Numbered from the stretch's first letter, positions 11,901 through 24,294 are shown. The stretch is DNA of 64,000 nucleotides from Viscum album (GCA_963277665.1 OY728121.1:962090097-962154096); one strand, 5' to 3'. Numbers and translations are program-made. The notes: generated by a model from the sequence alone, not told the origin.

Positions 11901-13928
11901 TCACAAATAGTAGGCTCATTACCCGTTTGACGGAAGTGTGTGTTGGTGTAGGTCAAGAAATTAGAATAATATTTTAATAATATTTAGTATAATAAGGTTT
12001 ATATAGAATAATGGTATAATAATAGTTTAGGGTGTCGATAATGAAAATAAAGCAAAAGAGCTTCTGGAAGAATGTTACCTCTTCTTTGGGTAACTCCTTT
12101 TGGTTTTCACCAAAGGGATCCTTGGTTGGATTTATTCCCAAATAGAATATTATAGGATTATGTTAGTGAAGTTGGGAGGAGATTTAGGCATGTATTTGTT
12201 GCGACATAGGAATTAATAGGTGTGAATAAGTGAGGGGGTGAGTTCCCATTTATAGTGAAGGAGGAGTGGCATTCTTGAAAATATAAAAAGGCAAACACTA
12301 TTTAGATTTATCCCATACATAATATGCCTCCAATAATTGTAAATTTTCAATATAATTGTATAATTTGTATAAATATGTAATTAAAATATCTTTTTGATAT
12401 ATTTCTAGGTTATTTGGACACTTAAGATAAAGTTTAACCACTAGCCTGAATGGCCCAAAGGCCTTATTTTTTTATTTTATTATGGATAATCCCCATTTTA
12501 AGGGTTGAAGGGGAACCCATACATGACCCATATGCCCAAGGCACAAGGCCTGACAAACCCGCAATACATGACCCGAAGGCCCAGAGGCACACCATGCCCA
12601 ATACATGACCCGTAGGCCCAGCCCACTTGAACTGCCCCTCCCCAGCTTTCTGTGTCATTGATCACCTAGCTCCCCACCTTGCATTTCTAATCGGCTAGCA
12701 TTTCCCCGTACAAATCTGCATGGTGCCTGGTCTCGATGGCGGCTGCCATACCCTCTCATTCTTTCAATTACATTCACAAATTTTTTGGGTCAAAAACTGT
12801 GTTGAAATTATTATAAATTAGAAATTATTATTATTCCAAATAGGGAATTCATTTGGTCAAATTATTATCATAAAATTTGTATAAATTAATTTAAAATTTA
12901 TCCTACATATGGGATGAAACAACAAGTTTTTTTAAAGTGAAAATGTTCAAATGTTTTAATTGGTTTTATATCAAATTTCAATGTTAAATTGATTAAAATG
13001 ACCTATATTGGATTAATTTATGTAAAATTGATATGAATTAACTTTAAAACCAATTTAAAATATTATTTAACTATATAAATAAATTAAATGAAAAAGTAGT
13101 ACCCAATTAAAATTTAGTGTTTTTTCTCTATTCATCAAAAATGAAACTTCTGAGAAAAATTACAAAAAATCACATAAATAAATTTTGATATACAAATTTT
13201 AAAAATTAGGATTATTTTTTGAAATAAAAAATATAAATTTTTCAAAAATTATATTTATAGTAGGATATCCATTTAAAGGTGGTAAAATCACCTTTTAGAA
13301 AAATATATATCTTTATGCGTAAATTTACTTTAATTCTTATCTGTTATCTAAAAAATAAGATGAAATTTAATTAGTATAATTAGTGTAATTTTTATATATA
13401 TATTTCATTAAAATAATTTATAAATTTTTAATTAATTTATGGAGTTAAAACATGTTTAATTATATAAATATAATTTTCAAGAAAAATATTTCCTATATTT
13501 TGAAAGGGTTTTATTTTCATTTCTAGTTAATTGGTCAACAAAATAATCCTTCTTATGTTTTTGTGTGAAACATATTTTCATAATTTAATTAATCATATTC
13601 ATAACCACCATTTCAATGGCTATGGGACAACTATAATGATATTTTAATAATAAAATTAATAGTACATTGTAGTTTGGTAAAACTAGATCTTCGCATCACA
13701 CAAATTATTGAAGGAACTTGACATTGTATATAAGACAATACAAAAATAGTGTTTCATGTACCAAAATATAATCTAAGGGTTTTGTGTAGTGAAATATATA
13801 CTTGGTTTTGTGTAGAAAGAAAAAATAACTTTTTTCTTTCATATAACACAAGCTATATTCAATGTTGTGTGAAATGAAAAATTAAATTATTTCGAAAAAA
13901 ATATTTCACAAAATCTTGAGGTGTTACA
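8963..13928 (-). repeat. LTR (about 5.0 kb), 5' LTR of the second minus-strand element
   Basis: The LTR is bounded by the primer binding site at its left edge and a TGTTACA terminus at 13,922-13,928. It carries three motifs spaced about 200 bp apart near 11,475, 11,680 and 11,880, homologous to the three in the LTR at 951-5,531. It also holds an imperfect A/T-rich minisatellite (units around TTTGAAAACTTATAAAATAA) at about 10,060-10,450, and a GC-richer insert at 12,446-12,790. The extreme right border has no testable target duplication because the partner LTR is truncated. Confidence 0.55.
12446..12790. other. GC-rich insert with short tandem repeats inside an AT-rich LTR
   Basis: This stretch is absent from the homologous position of the LTR copy at 5,606-6,860, where sequence passes directly from the shared AACCACTA to the AATTAGAAATTATT block. 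It is clearly richer in G+C than its surroundings. It contains three imperfect repeats of about 45-50 bp around the motif ACATGACCC..GGCCC (12,520-12,625). The minus-strand open stretch across it (64 codons) shows no known domain. Its origin is not recognised. Confidence 0.45.
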
Positions 13929-14668
13929 CATTTTTACCTTCTTATGAATTTATATAAAAATGTTTTATGTAAATATTATTGTCATTTTATGAATGAGGTA
14001 CTTTTGACTCTTTACATAAAATGTGAAAGAAATATTTACTTTAATGTACCCAAAATGAATGAAATTTCCCGTTGTCATGAAAGATCAATTATTTGAAGAC
14101 TTATTTACATGTTTCTATAGTTATTTTCAAAGAAAATATTTTGCATAATATTTTTGATCTTTTTAGATTTTAAATAAATTATTTCATAATGAAATGAGTA
14201 TCTTCATCAATAAATATCCCAAATATATTTGAAAAAAAAATTCATCTATGATAACATATTTTTACTTTAATTATGATTTAATAGGTAAATCATCCAATGA
14301 TACCATACTTATTCTTTATCCAGATGATTTATAATTATGATGACATTATTTTTGTGAAACACATTTACTTTCCACGGTTTATACTATAATGAAATGTTTG
14401 TGAAACCTGTTTACTTTCCATGGGCTATGATATGTTGAAATGATAAATCTTTTATGATCATGTGGACCACATATGAGTGAATTAGGATTATGTGATGAGT
14501 GTGACTAAAATTATATAGCCCTCTAACACATTGAGTAATGATGAATATCTCATGAGATAATTATGACTGGAATAGAGAGTGGACACACTTAAATAATGGA
14601 CTAAATCCACTATGATAGTCTTGGGTGTAAAAATTGACTAAGAATATGATTGAATGAGGAGTGAAACC
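13929..14668 (+). repeat. Fragment of a plus-strand gypsy LTR
   Basis: The part at 14,455-14,560 is alignable with 16,720-16,820 of the G1 LTR (shared blocks around CATGTGG-CACATA, GTGATGAGTGTG and ACATTGAG). This suggests a separate, older LTR fragment of the same broad family into which G1 inserted. It has no coding potential. The target duplication of G1 cannot be tested because the right end of G1 lies outside the window. Confidence 0.4.
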
Positions 14669-17254
14669 TATAAGAACCCAAACTATTATAAATAAAATTC
14701 CCCTTTTGATTCAATTAAATATCTTATTAAGTGATATGGTTATAGAAAACACATTCATTTTTTTATATACAATTGGATTTAATTGACCTTTAAGTATATT
14801 TACCATTGATAACATAGCCATTGAAAAATGATCACATTATTAGAATAAATATAGGATTTTAACAAATCCAATTGGTACAGACAAAGGAAGTGATGACCTC
14901 AACTAGCAGGATCATACCCTATGAAGCCCATTTATTGGATATTTTGAGTGATATAACATTTCTAGGATTTCCCTTAACCAATACCAAGTTGAGATCCAAT
15001 AACATAATCATGAGTGAAACCAATTATAGGAGAAGTTCACACTCCTCAAGATCAAAATAGGAACCATATTTACCGAATCACCACATGAAATTCTCACCAC
15101 CGTGCACCTTACTATTTGGGTGTTTGATGGTTTATTAAAGGGATATGTATAAATACCCTATAAATATGAGTATATACATTATCTTTTATAGAATAATGAA
15201 TATATTTTCATCATATTATTATTATTTTGTAAATAATATTTATTTTTATATAATAAAGCACAAATTGTATTTTTGGTTAGTATTCTAATTCAATTAATCA
15301 ATTTATGAATTAATGTATTTTTAAATAAATAATATTTTAATTAATTATTATTATTAAATATTTTTTATCAATTATAAATGATCATATAATTTTTATGAAT
15401 ACAAATATAAATTTTATTAGTGTTTGGAAACTTCTATTTTCAAAAACCCATCATTTTCAATAAATATATGTCATTATTTTAAAAGTGAAAATTCATATAT
15501 TTGAAAAATTATTTAGATAAAATGAATATTATTTATTTAATCATAATTTTAAAATTATCCAATGGTGAATTTTTCATAATTTTATGTGACATTCAAATTT
15601 TTGGGTAAAAATTAAATACCGTATAAATATACTTTATGTTTTATAACATCATAATGACCCAAATGTGATGTAATAAGTAATATAAATTGGATAAACGACC
15701 AAGTATATGGGTTTAGTTTAAAATAATGTAATTTTTATTTTATTTTATTTATTTTATAATGGATTTGTGAATCATTCAAAACTTATTATATATTTTAAGG
15801 TTTTAAAATAATTTCCTTAAGAGTGTGACTCACCTCCACATAACCAATGGAAATATTTTAATAATTTTATAACTTTTCATTATAAAATAATTTAAACCAC
15901 TCCCATTTGGTAGAAACCATTGAATAAAACCAAGGGGTGATTTTTGGTTTTGAATATTTTATTTTGTAGAGTGTAAAACCGATATAATAAAGAAATCCCC
16001 CTCCTTTCCTATATAAACCCACACAAGATACCCTTTAACATAAATAAAACTCATTGGATCATGTATATAATACTACCTACACTATATAAAGTCCTCCCAA
16101 GGTGCTACAAAGCTCTCAATAATTATTTCCAAGGCCTTTGGAGTCACACATTCAAGTAAGGTATCCTCACCTTCCTATCCTCCTTTCAAATTCAAGATTC
16201 TTGTTTAAAATTAGTTATTGTAATTTAAAAAGGCTATATTGTCATTAATTTATAATCCTTAACTTATTGTATATTTTATGTTATCGTAATTTTTATCATT
16301 TATCCTCCCCCATTTGGACCTATACTTAAGCCATTACAATGCCGAAATTTCATAATGGATCATCACCTTCTATTTTTTATTCAAGTTTCTTTATAAAATT
16401 ATGCATTATATTTCTATTTCATAATGTTAGGACATGTACTTAAATGCATATATTACTAAACATTATATTTATATGTGATTATATACACCTTTTTATATCA
16501 TCGACCAATTTTTATGAATTTTTAAGTGATACTGTTATGCTGCTGAAATTTCACCACGATCTTCCATGCCAAAACAATTGTGTAGTGAATTCCATATCAT
16601 TTCCTACAAATGGTCTTCAAATTTATACACATATAATTTTTTATTAGGGACTTACACATATTTATTACATTTTACCTAATCATGGAATAAATTATTATGA
16701 TGAATGAATCCATTTTTTATGATCCATGTGGCACACATAAGAATGAGAATGAAATGAATATGATGGGTGCGCCCAGATAGAACTCCAATGCATTGGGCAA
16801 GTCTTAGTATCATGATACATAATTTTGGGATAGAGAATGAAACTGATTCTTTTATCGGAATTTTCCACCATGAGGTCTTGGTGTATTTATCCTTGACTTA
16901 GGTTTGTGATGTAATGTTTAATGTTGTTCCCACATTTCCCTTGTTGTCGTTATGATTACCATTCTATATCAGGTCTCATTGTTCATGTTTATGGTTCTTA
17001 CTATTTTTTATTCCCCATTAATATTCCTATTGTATAACATGTATTGCCTTCTTCATGTTATTCATTTTTTATTCCCTTAATCTTCTTTATAGATCACCCT
17101 TTATTATGTTTTTCCCTAGGTTATCCCTTGAAGTTTTAAGTTCGTTTGAATATTATGATCATGTCAAGAAAGTGTTGAATAATGTTTTTATCCCATGTTA
17201 CATTTTTTATTTAATTTACCTAATTACCAAATTCACTATAATTATCATTTATTT
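14669..17254 (+). repeat. 5' LTR of outer gypsy element G1 (first 2.6 kb, before the LINE insertion)
   Basis: The LTR starts TATAAGAACCCAAAC (a mutated TGTAATAACCC start) and aligns along its length with the reverse complement of the G2 LTRs (39,296-41,956 and 47,008-49,669). It keeps a TATA-like box (AATAAATATAGG, 14,844-14,855) and the LTR-internal reading frame that follows. The LTR is interrupted near its 3' end by a LINE. Its last 54 bases resume at 38,377-38,430, giving a total of about 2,640 bp, in good agreement with 2,661-2,662 bp for the G2 LTRs. Confidence 0.75.
14893..15180 (+). pseudogene. LTR-internal small ORF, G1 5' LTR copy
   Basis: The copy begins at an ATG about 40 bp after the degenerate TATA box at 14,844. 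The start reads MTSTSRIIPYEAHL, matching MASSSRLSPYEAHF of the intact copy at 49,443 on the minus strand. An indel near 14,960 and several stops break the frame, but downstream pieces still align (for example HLTIW versus HLTIR, and KGYV versus RGYV). No known domain was recognised. It is one of four homologous copies in the window. Confidence 0.55.
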
Positions 17255-17379
17255 GGGTAGTATTAACTGTAATTTTATGAGAATATGGACCCTTGCGATG
17301 CAGAGCGTATCCTCAAGCGACATGGCGAACCCTTGCAACACAAATTCACTACAAAAAAATCGGGCATTAGAGATCGTCA

Positions 17380-17672
17380 TTGGCGGTTGCTATAGGCCTC
17401 TAAAGACTGCCCAACAACCGCCATTGGCAGTCGCTTCAGCTTCGTCGCTGTAGGCCAATAGCGACCGCCAATGGCTGTCGCTATAGGTGGCCAAAATTCC
17501 GGCCTTAAGCGACTGCTTGGCAGTTGCTATAGGCTGCCTGCTCGGCACCATTAGTGACCCCCATTGGCGTTCGCTATAGGTGGCCTATAACGACCACCAC
17601 TAGCGGTCTCTAATATTGCCCGGCAGGCAGCCTATAGCGACCGCCTTTGGCGGTCGCTAGCCTGGGAAATTT
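17380..17672. repeat. CACTA left subterminal repeats
   Basis: Several direct and inverted copies of the motif GCGACCGCCA / TGGCGGTCGC occur, for example at 17,458-17,482, 17,566-17,610 and 17,634-17,660. Matching copies are present at the right end (30,590-30,613). In CACTA elements such clustered subterminal motifs are the binding sites of the element's accessory protein. That role is inferred here from family knowledge. Confidence 0.75.
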
Positions 17673-17694
17673 TTTTTAAAAAAAAATTCCTACT

Positions 17695-17890
17695 GAAAGA
17701 AATATATATATATATATATACTTATTAAATAATATATATAATATATACATATATATATATTAAAGGAAATAATTATATATATAATATTAAATAAAATATT
17801 TTAAATATATATATATATAATACGTTTTAAATATTTTAAAATATATATATATTAAAGAAACATATATATATATATATTATTAAATAAAAT
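17695..17890. repeat. AT microsatellite tracts
   Basis: Several (TA)n runs interrupted by TTAAAT-type spacers lie just inside the CACTA subterminal region. The stretch from 17,891 to 18,245 that follows is AT-rich and holds no recognisable feature. Confidence 0.8.
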
Positions 17891-18245
17891 ATTTTTCATT
17901 TTTTTAATAAAATGTACGAATTGTGTTTTTTTTCATCACGGTGCAAAATCAGAGACAAAACAAGGTAAAAATCATAAAAAATGGAAAACAATTTCAAACA
18001 GCATAAACATTAAGATCATCATAAACAATAAATGATAAACGTGCTTCAGCGATCCGAGCAGGTCCATCCATTTCAATCTTCTGCTTCAAAAAACCTACAA
18101 TAAGACAAAAAAACAAAAAAACAAAACAAACATAAATTGGACATAATTATTCAGTTATTATATACATATAATAAAATTAAATCTGACATCAAATAATGGT
18201 GAAATAATAATTTAAAACCCCCAATTTAAGAAATTCTGTCATTAC

Positions 18246-21200
18246 AGGTCATTCGAAGCACGTTTGCTCCGAATTCGTCCGTCTCATGCTGTTTTGGGTG
18301 TTTTATGACACCGAAAACACGTATCCGGTCACCGTGGTCAAACGACACCTCCGATTGATGTGTCGTCTACCAAAAAATTTCATAAATTACACAACGACTA
18401 TTTTCGTACGGTTTCATGGAATTCTAAGGTCGTTCGGGTGGTTTTGACGCCCCACGCACCATTTTAGTGCGTGTCGAGCTGCTGAAAATGACACAATCGG
18501 CCGTACCACTTACACCGCACATCCGATGGGACTTCAGTCTCCTCCTACATGTCATGAATAATATTACTAATGTTTTCGTGTGGTTTCAGGTCATTCGGAG
18601 CACGTTTTCTCTGAATTCGACCGTCTCACACTGTTTTTGGTGTTTTGTGACACCAGAAACGCGTTTTTGGTCACTGCGGTCCAACGAAACCTCCGATTGA
18701 CGTAACGTCTACCCGAAAATTTCAAAAATAACACAACGGTTGTTTTTGTACGGTTTCATGTCATTCTGAGGTCGTTCGTGTGGTTTTGACTCCCCAACAC
18801 GCCATTTTAGCGTGTGCCGAGCCTGTGAAAACGACACAATTGGCCGTACCGCGTGCACCACACGTCCGATGGGCCTTCCGTCTCCTCCTAAACTTCACAA
18901 ATAATATTCCTAATGTTTTCATGAGCTTTCAGGTCATTCAGAGCACGTTTTCTTCGAATTCGACCGTCTCACGCCATTTTCGGTGTTTTTTGACACCGAA
19001 AACGTGTTTCCAGTCACCGTGGTCAAACGACACATCCTATTGACGTTCCGTCTACCCGAAAATTTCAAAAATCACACAACATCTATTATAGTATGGTTTC
19101 ATGGAATTCTGAGGTTGTTTGGGTGGTTTTGACCCCCCAACGTGCCATTTTAGAGCGCACTGAGCTGCTGAAAACGACACAATCGTCCGTATCGTGCGCC
19201 CCACACGTCCTATGGGTGTTCCGTCTACTCCTACATGTAACTAATAATATTCCTAATGTTTTCGTGTGGTTTCAGGTCATTCGGAGGAATTTTGCTTCGA
19301 ATTCGACCGTCTCGTGCCATTTTTGGTGTTTTATGACACCGAAAACGCGTTTACGGTCCTCGCGGTCAAACGACAGCTACAATTGATGTTCCGTCTGCAC
19401 GAACATTTCAAAATTCAAACAAAGGCTGTTATCGTACGATTTCATGGCATTCCGAGGTCTTTCGGGTGGTTTTGACCCCCAACACGCTATTTTAGTGCGG
19501 GTCGAGCTGCTGAAAATGACACAATCAGCCGTACCGCACGCAACGCACATCCGTTGGGAAGGCCTTCTACTCCTACATGTCACGAATAATATTACTAATG
19601 TTTTCGTGTGATTTTAGGCCATTCGGAGCACGTTTTCTCCAAATTCGACCATCTCACGCCGTTTTTGTTGTTTTATGGCACCGGAAACGCGTTTTCGGTC
19701 ACTGCGGTTAAACGACACCTTCTATTGATGTTATGTCTACCCCACCATTTCGAAAATCACACAACAGCAGTTTTTGTGTGGTTTCTTGGCATTCCGAGGT
19801 CGTTCGGGTGGTTTTGACCACCCAACGCGCCGTTTTAGCGCGCGCCGAGCTGCTGAAAACGACACAATCAGCCGTACTGCGCACCCCGCACGTCCGATGG
19901 GTGTTCCGTCTCCTCCTGCACATCACTAATAATATTCCTAATGTTTTTGTGTAGTTTCACGTCATTCGGAGCACATTTGCTCCGAATTTGACCGTCTCAC
20001 GCCGTTTTTAGTGTTTTGTGACACTAGAAACGTGTTTCCAGACACTATGGTCAAACGACACCTCTGATTGATGTGCCGTCTACCCGACCATTTCAAAAAT
20101 CACACAAGGGCTGTTTTCTTACGGTTTCATGGCATTCCAAGGTCTTTCGGGTGGTTTTGACCCCCCAACGCATCATTTTAGCACGCGCCGAGCTGCTGAA
20201 AATGACACAATCGGCCGTACCGCGTGCAACGCACGTCCGATGGGCGTGCCGTCTCCTACTACACGTCAAAAATAATATTCTTAATGTTTTCATGTGGTTT
20301 CAGGGCATTCGGAGCACACGTTTGCTCTGAATTCGACCATCTCACACCGTTTTTGGTGTTTTATGACACCAGAAACGTGTTTCCGATCACCACGGTCAAA
20401 TGACACCTCCGATTGATATGTCGTCTGCCCGACCATTTCAAAAATTACACAACGGCTGTTGTCGTACAGTGTCATGGAATTTCAAGGTCGTTCGGGTGGT
20501 TTTGACCCCCCAATACGCCATTTTTGCACACGCCGAGCTACTTAAAACGACACAATCGACCGTACCGCGTGCACCGCACATCTCATGGGTGTTTCGTATC
20601 CTCCTACACTTTACGAATAAAATTACTAATATTTTCATTTGGTTTCAGGTCATTAAGAGCACGTTTGCTCTGAATTCGACCTTCTCACACCGTTTTTGGT
20701 GTTTTATGACACCGAAAATGCGTTTCCGGTCACCGTGGTCAAACGACACCTCAGATTGACATTCCGTCTGCCCGAACATTTTCAAAATCACACAACGACT
20801 GTTTTCGTACGGTTTCATAGAATTCCAAGGTCTTTCAGGTGGTTTTGACCCCCCAACATGCCATTTTAGAGCGCGTCGAGCTGCTGAAAACGATACAATC
20901 AGCCGTACTGTGCGCACCGCACGTCCGATGGGCCTTCTGTCTCCTCCTACACATCAAGAATAATATTTCTAATGTTTTCGTGTGGTTTTAGGTCATTCAG
21001 AGCCCGTTTTCTCCGAATTAGACCGTCTCATGCCGTTTTTGGTATTTTATGACACCTGAAACGCGTTTCCGGTCACCGTGGTCAAATGACAACTCCGATT
21101 GATGTGCCGTCTGCCCGACCATTTAAAAAATCACACAACGGCTGTTGTCGTACGATTTCAGGGAATTATGAGGTCGTTCGTGTGGTTTTGACCTCCCAAC

Positions 21201-23173
21201 GCGCCATTTTAGCGCGCGCCGAGCTGCTGAAAATGACACAATCGGCCGTACCACGCGTACCACATGTCCGATGGGCCTACCATCTCCTCCTACATGTAAA
21301 GAATAATATTCCTAATGTTTTCGTGTGGTTTTAGGTCATTATGAGTACGTTTTCTCCGTATTCGACTGTCTCACGCCGTTTTTGGTGTTTTATGACATGG
21401 GAAACGCGTTTCCGGTCACCGCGGTCAAACGAAACCTCTGATTGATGTTACGTCTGCCCGAACATTTCAAAAATCACACAATGACTGTTGTCGTACGATT
21501 TCATGGCATTCCGAGGTCATTAGGGTGGTTTTGACACCCCAATGCCCCATTTTAGCGCGCGTCGAACAGCTAAAAACGACACAATCGGCCGTACCATGCG
21601 CACCGCACATCCGATGGGCCTTCTGTCTCCTCCTATATGTCACTAATAATATTACTAATGTTTTCGTGTTGTTTCAGGTCATTCGGAGCACGTTTTATTC
21701 GAATTCAACTGTCTGACACCGTTTTTGGTGTTTTGTGGCACCAGAAACGCGTTTATGGTCACCGCGGTCAAATGACACCTCCGATTGACGTTCCGTCTAC
21801 CCGGAAATTTCAAAAATCCCACAACGGCTGTTTCGTATGGTTTCATGATATTCTGAGGTCGTTCGGGTGGTTTTAACCTCCCAACGCGCCATTTTAGCAC
21901 GCGCCGAGCTGCTGAAAACGACACAATCAGCCGTACCGCGCGCACCGCACATCTGATGGCTGTGCCGCCTCCTCCTACACGTCTCTAATAATATTCATAA
22001 TGTTTTCGTGTGGTTTGAGGTCATTCGGAGCACGTTTTCTCTGAATTCGACCGTCTCACGCCGTTTTTGGTGTCTTATGACCCCGAAAACGCGTTTCTGG
22101 TCACCCCGTTCAAACGACACCTCTGATTGACATGCCGTGTGCACAAAAATTTCAAAATTCACACAATAGCTGTTGTCTTATGGTTTCATGTCATTCTGAG
22201 GTCTTTCGGGTGGTTTTGACCCCCCCAACGTGCCATTTTAGCGCGCACTAAGCTGCTGAAAACGACACAATCGGCCGTACCGCGCACATCACACGTCTGA
22301 TTGGCATGTCATATCCTACTACACATCACAAATAATATTACTAATGTCTTCAGGTGGTTTTAGATCATTCAGAGCACGTTTTCTCTGAATTCGACCGTCT
22401 CACACCGTTTTTGGTGTTTTATGACACCGGAAATGCATTTCCGGTCACCGCAGTCAAAATACACCTCTGATTGACGTTCTATCCACCTGACCATTTCAAA
22501 AATCACACAAAGGCTGTTGTCATATGGTTTCATGGTATTCCAAGGTCGTTCGGGTGGTTTTGACCCCCCAATGCGCCTTTTTAGCGCGCGGTGAGCTGCT
22601 GAAAACGACACAATCGGCCGTACCGCGTGCACCGCACGTACGATGGGCGTGCCGTCTCCTCCTACTCGTCAAGAATAATATTTATAATGTTTTCGTGTTG
22701 TTTCAGGTCATTCGGAGCACGTTTTCTTCAAATTCGACCGTCTCACACCGTTTTTGGTGTTTTATGACACCAGAAACGCATTTCCGGTCACCACGGTCAA
22801 ACGACACCTCCGATTGACGTGCCGTCTACCCAACCATTTCCAAAATACCACAACGGATGTTGTCGTAGGGTTTCATGGCATTCCGAGGTCGTTCAGGTGG
22901 TTTTGACCCCCCAACACGCCATTTTAGCACGCACCGAGCTGCTGAAAACGACACAATCGGACGTACCGCGCGCACCGCACGTCCGATGGGAGTGCTGTCT
23001 CCTCCTACATGTCACAAATAATATTCCCAATGTTTTTGTGTTGTTTCAGGTCATTCAGAGCATGTTTTCTCTGAATTCGAACATCTCACGCCGTTTTTGG
23101 TGTTTTATGATACCGGAAACAGGTTTCCGGTCACCGCGGTCAAACGACACCTCCGATTGACATGCCGTCTTTC
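18246..23173. repeat. 343-bp tandem array, about 14.3 copies, inside the CACTA element
   Basis: The phase mark GGTCATTCGGAGCACG recurs at 18,246, 18,588, 18,931, 19,274, 19,616, 19,959, 20,302, 20,647, 20,990, 21,333, 21,676, 22,018, 22,362, 22,705 and 23,048. The mean spacing is 343.0 bp, with single units from 342 to 345 bp. Units are richer in CpG than the surroundings, and many differences between units look like CpG decay (CG to TG or CA). Open frames occur on both strands in most units, but they repeat with the unit, shift between copies and show no domain, so they are not taken as genes. The last unit is cut off at the start of the G-rich minisatellite. Confidence 0.95.
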
Positions 23174-23868
23174 CGTAGTGCGGGGAGGGATGTCCGGTTT
23201 GCGGGAGGGCTGTCTAGGGTGCGGGAAGGGCTGTTCAGGGTGCATAGGGGTTGTCCGGGGTGTGGGGAGGGCTGTCCGGGGTGCGGGGAGGGCTGTCCGG
23301 AGTGCGGGGGGCTGTACGGGGTGTGGGGAGGGTTGTCCGGGGAGCGAGGAGGGTTGTACAAGGTACGGGGGGGGGGGGGGGGGGGGGCTATCCGGGGTGT
23401 AGGGAGGGGCTGTCCGGGGTGCGGGGGGCCTGTCCGGGGTGCGGGAGGGATGTCCGGGGTGCGGGGAGGCTGTCCAGGGTGCGGGGGGGGGGGGGGGGGG
23501 CTGTCTGAGGTGTGGGGGGCCTATCTGGGGTGCGGGGAGGACTGTCTGGAGTGAGGGGGGCCTGTCCGGGGTGCGTGAGGGCTGTCTGGGGTGCAGGGAG
23601 GGCTGTTCGGGGTGCGGGGAGGGCTGTACGGGGTGCGGGAGGGCTGTTCGGGGTGCGGGAGGGCTGTCCGAGGTGTGGGGAGGGCTGTCTGGAGTGCGGG
23701 GACGGCTATCCGGAGTGCGGGGGGGGGGGGGGGGGGGATGTCTGGGGTGCGGGGAGGGCTGTCCAGAGTGCAGGGAGGGCTGTCCGGGGTGCGGGGGGGG
23801 GGGGGGGGCTGTCCGGGGTGCGGGGAGGGCTGTCTGGAGTGCAGGGAGGGCTGTCTGGGGTAGGTCGG
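23174..23868. repeat. 21-bp G-rich minisatellite, about 33 copies, with long poly-G runs
   Basis: The unit is close to GGGGAGGGCTGTCCGGGGTGC, with the G-rich strand on top. Four long uninterrupted G runs lie at about 23,367-23,387 (21), 23,483-23,500 (18), 23,719-23,737 (19) and 23,793-23,808 (16). Spacing of GGG/GGGG tracts fits G-quadruplex formation. The long frames on either strand (Gly/Cys-rich or Pro-rich) come from the 21-bp period, which is a multiple of three, and are not genes. It adjoins the 343-bp array with no spacer. Confidence 0.93.
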
Positions 23869-24294
23869 GGACTACAAATAGTGAACTCAGCTCATTCATC
23901 AAAAACAAGTTTAATGGTTTATATTAGGAATCACATGTTTTTTTTCAAAAATATTATAGAACATGCAATTCTAAACATTGAAAATTAAATGAACAAAAAA
24001 TATCCAAATCATTAATCAGTTTCATGGTTATTTCTCAATTCGTGCACACAAACATTGCATGAGGCCAAAACACACATGATACCCCCAAATCACAAGAAAA
24101 CTCACTAGAAACCCAACATAAATATCAATAACAACCCCACCATTAAAATCAAAAACAAACCTCGTGAATATGATGTGTCATGCATGGTCATGACTACTAC
24201 CTACATCAGGTGGGTCAGGGGCCTACAACAAAAAAATTATGAATATTTTCCTATAAAAAATAATATAAATTAAATAAATAAATACAGTATAAAC
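23869..24294. other. Non-coding CACTA sequence downstream of the smaller gene
   Basis: AT-rich stretch between the minisatellite and the stop codon of the minus-strand gene at 24,295. It is probably the 3' untranslated and flanking part of that gene. No other feature was seen. Confidence 0.5.

Noticed and set aside
17055..17453. 132-codon frame crossing the G1 LTR, LINE start and CACTA left end
   Set aside because: It spans three different elements and their junctions; a chance frame.
18467..23160. Many 60-120 codon frames in the 343-bp array, with recurring peptides on both strands
   Set aside because: They repeat with the array period, shift position between units and occur on both strands. 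Explained by the tandem repeat.
18246..23173. CRISPR-like array of regularly spaced repeats
   Set aside because: Units are contiguous 343-bp repeats without unique spacers, inside a plant CACTA element.
23105..23908. 267-codon Pro-rich open frame on the minus strand, and several Gly/Cys-rich frames on the plus strand
   Set aside because: The repeat unit is 21 bp, a multiple of three, and the sequence lacks A/T, so all frames stay open. No domain, and all frames are equally long.
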